From contig JBAJFG010000047.1 of the NCBI GenBank assembly GCA_037903475.1, positions 5,866,001 through 5,930,000 on the forward strand: a DNA stretch of 64,000 nucleotides. The letters are read 5' to 3'. How positions within the stretch are numbered: the first letter of the stretch is position 1; every line of letters starts with the position of its first letter. A program made the translations under genes and the position numbers. Shown piece after piece: positions 11,521 through 21,035 of this stretch. Source of the DNA: Ancylostoma caninum (Eukaryota; Nematoda; Chromadorea; Rhabditida; Ancylostomatidae). Below the pieces are notes generated by a model that saw only the letters and a program-made list of their open reading frames with translations, made no database searches and was not told the DNA's origin.

Positions 11521-11905
11521 AACCCCTGGATGCGTTATTTGTCCGCATAGTAGGGATGGTGACTGTATGATCTCTGGAACAATTTATCTCATCACTTGCC
11601 AGGCGTGCGGGGACGAATACATAGGGGAAACGGGGCGGCCGCTTTGCATTAGGATAAAGGAACATCTGGATGGACTTTGCAAATCAAAATCGTCCACTCC
11701 TTTGGGTATTCATCGCAGGCTGTGCCATGAAAACGCTGAAATCCAGATTGGAGTCACGATCTTGTCACGTGAGCCCGAAATCATAGCACGCAGGACTCTA
11801 GAAGCGTTTTGGATCACGGCCAAAAACCCAAAAATGAATAGAAAAGATGAGTGCATCGCCATCACAAACGAGCTCGCTCTGTATCAAAACCTCTGCGGGT
11901 TTTGA
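11431..11905 (+). CDS. Second GIY-YIG endonuclease copy in the opposite arm
   Basis: This plus-strand arm encodes the same C-terminal ~158 residues as the minus-strand frame, from LQDDVRVVDIPPPN to the stop. It includes the Cys/His-rich segment and the GIY-YIG core (TIYLITC...EYIGETGR), with no difference that I can see. The open frame starts a little left of the arm (11393), but those residues are antisense of the RT region. It has no RT domain and represents the inverted terminal copy of the element. Confidence 0.8.
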
Positions 11906-12119
11906 TCTACGTGGGCGGGTTGTTAAGGCACCTTATAAATCCTTAGGAGCACAGGTTTGGTACTAGTGGTCCGCTATTCTACCACCGTGTCCGCAACTAA
12001 GGTGAGCTCTACCTTATCTGTGATCATTGTACTGTTTTTGAGTGTACGGCTGGATGAAGGATGTCCTGTAGAGGGATGAGGCGTTTGAGAGGGTAAATCA
12101 CTTATGTCTTTGACTTTCC

Positions 12120-12157
12120 AGGCTCTGACGAAGGCGACATCGCCGAAACGTTAGCCT
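12120..12157 (+). ncRNA. Hammerhead ribozyme-like motif, right arm
   Basis: The order matches a type I hammerhead: 12120-12124 AGGCT (stem I 5'), 12125-12131 CTGACGA (core CUGANGA), 12133-12136 GGCG and 12141-12144 CGCC (stem II, loop ACAT), 12145-12148 GAAA (core), 12149-12152 CGTT, 12153-12157 AGCCT (stem I 3'). Cleavage would fall after the U at 12152. Stem III is almost absent; ACGU is self-complementary, so two RNAs could form a dimeric stem III, as is known for minimal hammerheads in Penelope-like elements. One unpaired A (12132) precedes stem II. The location near the element end fits RNA processing. Cleavage is predicted, not shown. Confidence 0.65.
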
Positions 12158-12221
12158 CAATAAAGATCGATAATCATCTTGGCTAACAGCTCAAAAGAAT
12201 CCTACTGTATTCCGAAAGCAC

Positions 12222-14099
12222 GAATAAATAAATAAATAAGAAACTCGAAATCACTGTCGATAGGGCGATAAGTGAAATCGAGCTGTTTGGGAAGTTTCAC
12301 AGACTTCTGTCGCTCGTTTGGTTGCAGAATCCAGCGGTAAAGAAGGGTTCGCCAGCATTCTGAAGAGATATAACTCTTAAGAGAGATTTAGAAGTAGGTC
12401 TCGTCAAAACGGCATGAAATGTGCTGTGCAGAACAATTCCTTTTTCTGCTTAATTTACAACTATCACGAAGTGTGACCCTAATAAACTATGGCTGTTCCT
12501 AACAATCGGACCGGCTTTTACTGGATTGAGCCCTATGTTTGTTTAAATGCACTCAACACTTTCCTCAACCATTTCGAGCATAGTGAGGAGATTAGTTTTG
12601 ATGAAAGGATAAATAGATAGATAAATACATATAATATAGATGAAGAAATGAAATCAAGAGGCACAATCCCAACAGCGCTCCTGAACTCATGGGCTAATAC
12701 GACAAAGGATTAGGGAAGTTCGGCAAGGGGAAAAGTACTTCTCACACCGTCAGTCGAGTACACATGTTCTCAATGTAGAGGTAGAATATGTGATTATGCA
12801 AATGTATCATCAGATTTATCACTTTCTTTTGATGGCATTACTCACTAAGTTTGGCTTCATGACAATAAATGCAGTTGTTTTCAGTTTTTTCCTTGATCAC
12901 TCATTCCTTATCAGTGCGGAAACTCCTAATTGATTGGTTTGAACTCGGTAACAGCTCCAATCTGACAAATTAGTTAATGGATGGTGCACGCGATACTTTA
13001 GCTCCGACAAGAGGTAGACCTAAACGAAGCATGTGGCAACAGCCTATAAAGCGTACAAGTATGAAATGCGGAATTTTTGATCAAAGGAAACACGACAATT
13101 TCGAGAGAAAATGAAAAGAAGTGTTTATTTTACAAAGACTGCATCGAAAGCCATTCATTGCTATCCAAACCCCATTCTTTTCTCCGCATTCAAAATAATG
13201 GAAGTGTTCCTTAACTAGAGCTTCTGCCGTCCACCCGGAATAGTTTGGTGAAGCCAGGGCCCATATCCAATATGATTTGTCTAGCCGGATAAACGAGCTA
13301 TTTGGTATGGATATTCTGCTATCTAGTGATATATGTCTATTCGATTAATATTTGGGTAATAAAGACCCATTATCTGTTTCATAAAAAATTCGTGTTATCT
13401 CTCACGAATACATACATTTGCAGCAAGGAAAGGACATGTGAATGAATTAATCAAATTGGATAACAAAGTGGATAGAGGCTGATAGGAACGTGTATACACA
13501 CGCTGGTGTTTTTACTTTCACGGCTAAATATATTGGATCAATAGAAATACCGCCCCTTGGCCGAGTTAGAATTGTACCGCTGATCGTAGTTGCTACTTCC
13601 GTAACCGCGTGATGCTGTAACCATTCGCTTTCTTGAAGATGAAGTTCGCGAGAGATGGGATTGATGACATCCTTACGTAGATACCATGCCGCAAATATGG
13701 TGCCGAAGCGAGAGATCATAGCTTTAGAGTCCTTATCTGGAATAGGATTTAAATTTGAATGAAAACAACGAATAGGTTACAGTATTCTAATGGACATTAC
13801 ACAGGGTGACCCAAACGTCTTTTACCTGTGTTTATGACGACTTATGATCGTAGCGTTTTCAGCAACAGCGTTTGCTTTCGAAGGCAGCACCTGTCAAAAT
13901 CTTTTACGTTAACTTATTTGAGAATGTCAATGGTGACAAACGCTATCAATTTATCAGAAATGGTAAACGAACACAGTTAATCGCGGCTTATCTGTGTAGC
14001 AATTTGAATCGCAAAAGCGAAAACAGCTACCTTGCACCTTGCATGTTAGACGCACTTGAAAAAGCACCCTTGTTCCAGAGCTTTCTAATGTATTTATAA
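12222..14099. other. No supported gene; one unrecognised open frame at 13447-13719 minus
   Basis: The minus-strand frame at 13447-13719 (90 residues, e.g. WLQHHAVTEVATTISGTILT) looks somewhat protein-like. I cannot assign it, and it has no strong splice signals. A CAGGGTGACCC-type sequence at 13803 resembles a transposon end but has no visible partner. Confidence 0.3.
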
Positions 14100-14290
14100 C
14101 CGAATATTCGCATGCGAATAGACGTTGGAAAAAACTTGAATGTCCGATTATTCGAATGGTCGAATATTAGGGCAGGTAGCCGTATCCGAATATTTCAGAT
14201 TCGGATATTCGACAGTTACATTCGACACCCATTCGAATGTATTCGGATACTCGAAGCTTGTATTCGATATTCGAAGACATTCTATGACAC
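14100..14290. repeat. Degenerate GAATATTCG-type repeat array
   Basis: Many imperfect copies of the palindromic word CGAATATTCG and relatives (TCGGATATTCG, ATTCGAATG) are packed in ~190 bp. The array is of the same type as those at 25665-25880, 26425-26690, 28465-28707 and 56240-56433, but more decayed. Open frames across it are artefacts. Bases 14291-14918 hold no supported gene. Confidence 0.7.
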
Positions 14291-14918
14291 AGGTAAAAGA
14301 AAACACGTTTTTTTTTCTGCTAAGATCCAAGGCAAAACAATTTGCGAGCATTCTGACCCACACTGCTGGTTCGCGAAAGAATATATCTGTACAGATGACC
14401 ATGGTTTCCTTGCTGAAAGTTGGTGCGCGGTGTTCAGGAAAGAGCGGAGGGAGAGGGAGTGTAGGTTTGATCACAAATTCCATATTTCTTTTGCACCAAT
14501 ACGGTCCAATTTTTGTCGTTTTATGAGGTGCAAGGTGTACTTGTATGCCGTACCGAAGAATGTTAATCCTAATGGAATCAAGCTGAAACAGAGAACGAAT
14601 TAGAGATTCAGCGTCCCCGACTTCACCTGGAGAGATCAAACATTCCGAGAATCTACAGCATCCCGTTATCGCTCTCTTAGCTGCGGCATCCAATTTACAC
14701 TACGTTGCTCTGCTGTTGAAGGGTTCTTCCCATACACATGTCATGCAGATGTCGCAGTTCTACAGTTCGGAAAAATCCACGAAACATCAGGGGTAGGAAA
14801 AAATGACGCAGATATGCTGACTCAAATTGTTGCTAACTCGACTAGTAAGCTTTTGTCTGATCCGATTCATGATCATTCAGAGCGAGTGCTCAAAATCCAA
14901 CGATATTTCAACAAACTA

Positions 14919-17900
14919 TTATAATATTATTATAATAATTACCGCGAAAAAACGAACGCTTCTTATCCCATAAGTGACCCTCTCCCTGCATTTCTTGTTA
15001 GTCGCCAACATAACTGCAGTGCCTGCTGAACCGCGTGCGGTGATGCAGAGCAGGGTCGCGTTAATAATATCTGGAAACTGTTTTTGTAAACGTGCTATAT
15101 TTGGAACAGAAACAAAACAGCATTGTGCTTCCATGTTGAGTCACTAGGAGTGCTTACCTTGACTTGGCGACGCAAAAATAAGGCAGCAGAGAAATGTAAT
15201 TCCAGGAATAGCTAGGAAGAGGAGATTACCGCACATCTGAAGCATTATGAAGTTCAGTTGTGTCCAGCTGTTGCAATGTTCAAGCAACCAAATCACACCA
15301 TGACAGATGACTTTCTGAATCACTGTTAATATGAAGGTGTGACGTGTCTACTAGGGTTTTTCAATGCGCTGAACACGCATGCGCCAACCATTTTGCACGA
15401 AATAGCGATTTATCGATTATATTGATTTTTGAATCTTCTGCCCAATGTCGCCTGAGGTTCCTCGATACGCTGAATATGAATGTGGCAACATTTTTTAAAA
15501 TTTTTTTATCATATTTTGTACGAGTGCATCGATTCAATGTCACCATTTCGCTCACAAGTCGATGGAGAAGGGTCACTTGGGCTTTGCTAACATGCTGATG
15601 ACCAAAATATGGAGACTTTAATGAATTTATTGGTGATAGTAATTGGCCTCAGCAGTGTGATGTAGCCAAGGTAGTAAAACACCCGAGCAAAGCCGGGTAC
15701 GGCAGCTAGTAATTAATAAATATTATATTATAATATTATAATATTATTATATTATATTATATTATATATATCATTATACTATTATAATATAAAAATAGTA
15801 ATTTAATATATTAATTAAAAATAATAATAATAGTAAACAATTAAAAATAAACTGACACAAGATTTTTATGTGTATTGTGAAGTAAATTCAAAAATCGGGG
15901 GGTGGGGAGGCACCATCCGCCTCCAGCTCCCTGCGTCCACCATTGAAACACATCTTTCGAATCCATTAGAATTGCTTGGTCCGAGGTATAGAAGCCGAGG
16001 TATAGAAAAGATTCAATTATAAAAAAACAACTCTGATCATCTGTTGACCGCTAGTGTGTGTCGAACTGGATTCTTTAACATGTAATATATATATATGTAT
16101 ATATATATATATCAGTGGCGGACGCAGAAAGTGGGCGGGAGGGGGGGCGTGGGAAGAAAAGTGGGGTCTCCGCCGTTTTGGGGACCCAGACGGAAAATAA
16201 AATTAATAATAATATTAATTATAATAATAAACAATAAATAAAAAATATATTAAAAATAATAATAAAAATAAACAATTAAAAATAAACTAACACAAGATTT
16301 TTATTTGTATTGTAAAGTAATTTCGAAAATTTGGCGACCCATTCTCGGGGCGCCCCCCCGCCCCCCCCCCTGCGTCCGCCACTGATATATATATATATAT
16401 ATATATATCAGTGGCGGACGCAGGGGGGGGGGGGGGGCGCGCCCCCGAGAATGGGTCGCCAAATTTTCGAAATTACTTTACAATACAAATAAAAATCTTG
16501 TGTTAGTTTATTTTTAATTGTTTATTTTTATTATTATTTTTAATATATTTTTTATTTATTGTTCATTATTATAATTAATATTATTATTAATTTTATTTTC
16601 CGTCTGGGTCCCCAAAACGGCGGAGACCCCACTTTTCTTCCCACGCCCCCCCTCCCGCCCACTTTCTGCGTCCGCCACTGATATATATGTATACAAAACA
16701 TTGAGCTATGTATGGAATGTTCTTGATATCAACATAAAGCATTTCTATTAATAATACTTCCAGTAAATCGTATGATCATTGTTGCTTTCCATAAAAAATT
16801 TTTTTGTATACATGAACACTATCCAAAGACTTCTGGATCAACCCGTAATATTAGCTCAGCTTATCCATGGAAGGAATGCGCAAAAGAAATGGAGATGTTG
16901 ATTTAGAAAAGAGTTTCTCCAGAAAAGGATCTGGAGAATTTATTGAAAAATTACCTGTAAAATTGTTCTGAGAAGGAATGCACGTTGCAAAGCCAGCGTT
17001 CTAGGCGATAGAAAACTTTTTTGCTGATTGAGCGTATATGAGCTGTACGACGCGAAAAAGGCACTGATTATGACCAAGTATGTAGCGAACAATATTGTCA
17101 ATGCCAATATCCACAATACGATTGGATCATGCGGCGGTCTAAGAATGATAGTATCAGCATTAAATAGTGAAGATGGAGCCGTAGGACATTTCTGGAAATA
17201 TAATGCCAGTGTATTGACAGCGTAATTTGATAAAAAAAACTGCAGAAGCCTGCTTCTTCCAGTTGTACCTCAAGGATAGCTCTTTTTATACTTTCTTGGT
17301 TCGGCGTCATCAAATAAATGCATAGAGGTACCAGAGGTAGCAGGAACACGTGCTTCAACAGGAAGAAAAGAATTGCGCAGGATCGTTGGGGCCTCAAATG
17401 GTGGTTACGAGGGAGTATAACGTGATAGCGCGTGTAGAACAATATCACTATAGACAACCCAGTATCTGAACACACGTAAAGAGAACTGAGGTCTCAACCA
17501 CGGCGGCCATCAACTCGTATAGTATGGATGGTCATTTACTGGATGAATGAGAATCGTGCACGACTGCGCTGAAGAGCGCTGAAACCGCAGAAACCAGCGT
17601 ACGGCCCGCGTTTGTGCTTCCTCTTGAGCGTGTCTCTTCCTATTATTTCATAAGCATTTTATACGCGAAAACTAAGGCTTCAATCACTTGGTTCACGAGA
17701 TGTTATCGCTCGCATAAGTGGGAGTTAATGGGTTTGAGTTCCAAGTTTATAGCTTTATTTCTCATTCACATATTACGCTGGTTCTTTATTATTTATTGTT
17801 TTCGTTTATACGACAAAAGATGGCACACCATTGCGGTGTAATAATAAAGAAATAAATACGCATACAATAGAAATTTGCCTGTTGAGAATTCAGCGGTTAT

Positions 17901-20665
17901 CGGCAACTTTAGTCATTTATATATCAGTTAGTGTTTGGGTTTTACGTACTTTTTAGGTAACTACCTGACTAACTCTATTTGCATCATCGAAAAACTTTCA
18001 AATTTCACACAGGATGAAATTCCTGGCCTTCCTGAGTGCTTTTTCGGATCTGTCTTCTATGCACACCACACCTTAGAGAACAGCAAAAGTGCTAGGGGCA
18101 ACATCACATGTTCTTATAATCACCGGTCCTATAGTCTCGAATCCTGCTTTATTTCTTATATCACTGATGATAATCACTTCGGAAGCAAATATGTACATAC
18201 AGGTTACATGAGATGCGTTCCTCTCTTGCGTGGCCTTCAGCGCTGAAAGCGGTAGCGGAGAAGGTGTAGAAAGTAGAGGGTGTTCAAAGAGCGCTAGGAC
18301 GTACCAAACTGGAGGCGACTTCAGGAAGAAAACTGTCGAATTAAACAGGAGCGCTCCGGAAGGAAAAAGAAGAGAAACTCTATTGCATCCATGTCTTAAT
18401 CAGCAATTTGGAACAGAGCACGTAATCGCTGACTAAAGACAAAAGAATTTCCTAATGGATCAGCTGAAAACATTACATCGCTTCAAATGCGACATCATCG
18501 GAATCTGCGGCACTCTCGCGAAGAACAGCGATTAGTGTGGAAGGAAAATGGATACGAACTGATCATTGGAAGCGATGTGGAACATATCATGTTGGTGACG
18601 TCAGCACGATATGTTTTACTTCCCCTTCCAATGATGAGTTAGTCTCCAGTGTCCTTCCGCACTATTCTTGTTCTTTGTGCGTGTTCCGCAGATACCAGTG
18701 ATTTTAAGCGATCTGGTGTTTTCACCTCATCCACTAGGAGATTCTTTTGTGAGTAGTCAGGAGTAGTCAGCGATTCCGTTCTTCAATATATAGAGAAGGA
18801 CATAAAGGCAATGGCGTTTTTGTTTCTTTTCCTTCTCACTTCCAGAGCGCTCCTGCTCAATCCGGCAGTTTGTTCGTGAAGTCCTTTCCAGGTTCGGTAC
18901 CTCAAGGCGCTGTTCGAATGCCCTATTCTTTCTGGCTGGTTTCTGGTTTTTTTTTCTGAACTTTATCTGAGTGGGTTCCAGACCCTGGCAGATAAAAACC
19001 CAGAATCTTATTCCGAGTTGAAATACTGCCTTAGACTTCGGACACTATCGGTCTAACACGGCCTTTCACAGTTGTTATAGCTAGTGGGGCACCAGTTAAG
19101 GTGACTGAATTAATCATTACTCATCAAAAAGTCGCTACTCATTATATAAATCCAAACCACAAGCACACAAAAACCATTTCAAAGTGAGCAATTGACGTGT
19201 CTATCATTAATTCCCTGATTATTCGGTTAGTGTGCGAACTTGCAGTAGACTACCGTTAACTACATACTTTTATAGCAACAACTATGCAAACATGGGAGAG
19301 CGGAGGCTGCGCTGCTATGAGAGAATGGTTTACTTTCAGCCTTTCAATACATCTCTCTTTTGGACTTAGCTGAACTTAGACGTGACGGTTAGTGAAAGAT
19401 TATCTCATTATCTCTAGTAATGCCAGACTTACACAACTGAGAAGTGACAACAGCACTAGCTTGGATAATGAATGGAATTTCCAGCAATTTCATGAGACCA
19501 CGAGTATATATACCGAGTAAGGGAGTATAAACAACTGGTGTTACTCCTGCACTGAGCACAACATCGCTCACGAACGATCTGAAATAGTTTTTATTTGTCG
19601 ACGCATGTTGTGGCACGTTTCTGTTCACTATTTGTAAACAAACAATCAATTTTGGTAAGGCGTTTGCGCGTCTACGGAGTCCACGCTATCAAATGACGAC
19701 ATACCGCGCGCTTCACATGCTGTCTATTGCGACGTAGTAGGAAAAATTGATATTCAAAGGATTCCACATAGTTCGTTTGATGAGGTTGGGGTTGGTTTCA
19801 AGAAGTACCAGCACCTGCTCAAATCTTCGTTTTTGAGAATTTGCTGGTTTGTGGGGGTTTTAAGACACTTGGAACAGTGAAATAGCGCGAAACACACGAG
19901 AAATTTACGGAATCCGGGGGCTGTTTTCCGTGCGACTAAGCGCGCTCCGTTTCACACTCGTTAGCCCAGCCACACGGAAGTCACACGCTCTTGCATGCAT
20001 GACCGCGGCTTGTGTGCGCTGACGCATGCAAGGCAGCTGTGTTCGTGCAAGACAGATGTCTTCGCGACTTCAATTTTTTTCTTTGCAAGTGAGTCATGGT
20101 TCTTTGTGCTCATTTAACATTTGTGATGTGCTGATGTACTCGTTTAACATTTGGATGAGCTGACAGTGTGTGTCACTATTAGCGGTTCAACTCTGAGTCG
20201 AAGATGTCGGCGGTTGCTGCCTTCGAGCCGTATGCATCCGTCCATCGTTATCTTTCTGCACGCTTGCAGTCATCGTCAGTTGGAGCATGTTTTCTCGCGA
20301 CCACCGTAATTCTCAAACCTTTATCTCAAACCCTTATTTTGCGATAGAGCTTACAGCGAGCTGTCAAACTTGAAATACTTGCTACACAGATGGTTAATAT
20401 TGCAGAGAATAAAAAACCTGGATGGGTAAGACATTGACCGGACCTTGCCTTTGAAGAATATGAAAGAAAGTTAAAACCTGGAAAATAGTTAATAGGAAAC
20501 ATACATTGAAACATGATAGAGCAAGAAGGGCTTCATAGGTTCCTCGCTCCGAGGTGTCGAACCGATACAGTACAATGATGTAAGAAAAAGAGGCACGCTA
20601 TAAAGACATGAGAGATGCATCATAGAGAGATATACAGGTGGATCGTCGACAAAATTGCTGGACAT
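14919..20665 (-). CDS. S1: Srh/Sri-type seven-transmembrane chemoreceptor, 6 exons
   Basis: Exons in order: 20665-20505 (ATG), 19578-19433, 17465-17269, 17191-16955, 15236-15158, 15094-14919 (stop). Phases agree at every junction and give 331 codons before the stop. Exon 1 begins MSSNFVDDPPVYL and holds TM1. Exon 2 carries VLSAGVTPVVYTPLLG. Exon 3 has FYTRYHVILPRNH and P-x-Q-E before its end. Exon 4 has FLSPRTLALQRAFLL, matching the family's S-x-K-T-x-x-LQ motif. Exon 6 has ITARGSAGTAV (TM7, S-x-HG-like) and a short basic tail. These are marks of Srh/Sri receptors of the Str superfamily, which act at the ciliary membrane of chemosensory neurons; the ligand is unknown. Intron 2 (1967 nt) holds a foldback element and intron 4 (1718 nt) holds MITEs. 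Donors are mostly GTAAGT-like. An alternative exon 6 acceptor at 15071 would drop eight codons. Confidence 0.85.
15700..15950. repeat. AT-rich tract and degenerate third MITE copy
   Basis: TATAATATTA-type low-complexity sequence (15715-15840) is followed by blocks shared with the 272-bp MITEs, including AAAAATAAACT-ACACAAGATTTTTAT and CCTGCGTCCACCATTG at the end. It lies in S1 intron 4. Confidence 0.55.
16113..16384 (+). mobile_element. 272-bp MITE, copy A
   Basis: It starts CAGTGGCGGACGCAG and ends CTGCGTCCGCCACTG (15-bp perfect TIRs), flanked by TATATA runs. It is non-coding with an AT-rich core. It lies in S1 intron 4, head-to-head with copy B. Confidence 0.85.
16409..16680 (-). mobile_element. 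272-bp MITE, copy B, inverted relative to copy A
   Basis: It has the same length and TIRs as copy A in reverse orientation, separated by a 24-bp AT spacer. The two make a near-perfect 568-bp palindrome. The G/C homopolymer runs near the inner ends differ slightly. Confidence 0.85.
18279..18928. mobile_element. Foldback repeat enclosing a decayed LINE endonuclease-like segment
   Basis: Bases 18279-18375 and 18826-18928 are imperfect inverted repeats, sharing CAGGAGCGCTC and GGACTTCA-type blocks. Between them, about 18440-18600 reads like a broken endonuclease start of an RTE-type LINE (FKCDIIGICGT, then W-K-E-N-G-like codons) with several stops. It lies in S1 intron 2. The endonuclease reading is tentative. 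Confidence 0.4.
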
Positions 20666-21035
20666 TTCTATCTCTTGAGGTTGAAGTTAGTAGATAAGTG
20701 GATTACCAAAAGAATCTGAAAAAGCTCTTCGTTACTAGGGTTTCTTTCAGCGGCGTGGTTAACAAAAGAAAGAAAATACGTCTCTGTGAGCTATTATTGA
20801 ACAGCCACACAGCCACATAAAGACAACTGAGCCTACAAATTCTTCACAAATAAATGATAACAATGATTACTCACATCAAATCTCTGCATAGGTAAAGATA
20901 CATAGCTGGAGTCGAAATAGAATCAATCAGGACGTTTTCTCTCTGTGGGAAAGCAGGAAATCATTCAGCTGTGCTGGAATGGCAAAAGAGCTTCTTGTGG
21001 GAGTAGTAGAATATCTTTACACATTCGTCTGTGTA
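20666..21035. other. S1 upstream region
   Basis: This is the stretch upstream of the S1 start codon. No TATA box or strong trans-splice acceptor stands out; AACTTCAACCTCAAG about 10 bases before the ATG is a weak candidate. Confidence 0.3.

Larger units (their letters stand above)
9972..12221. mobile_element. Penelope-like retroelement with 791-bp inverted end copies
   Basis: Arms 9972-10762 and 11431-12221 are inverted copies of each other and appear identical in every stretch I compared. The 668-bp spacer encodes the remaining reverse-transcriptase part on the minus strand. Penelope-like elements (established knowledge) encode RT plus a GIY-YIG endonuclease. They often carry partial copies at their ends in tandem or inverted order (pseudo-LTRs), and in many animals carry hammerhead ribozymes there. 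All these marks are present. The absence of differences between arms suggests recent insertion or recent gene conversion. The right flank is a short AATAAATA-like run (12222-12239). Confidence 0.85.

Noticed and set aside
14148..14693. 181-codon minus frame and overlapping plus frames
   Set aside because: They overlap each other and a repeat array; no motif or splice support.
15071..15094. Starting S1 exon 6 at the TTTCCAG acceptor (15071)
   Set aside because: The CAAATATAG acceptor eight codons upstream aligns better with S2 (A-R start) and keeps the phase; the shorter form remains possible.
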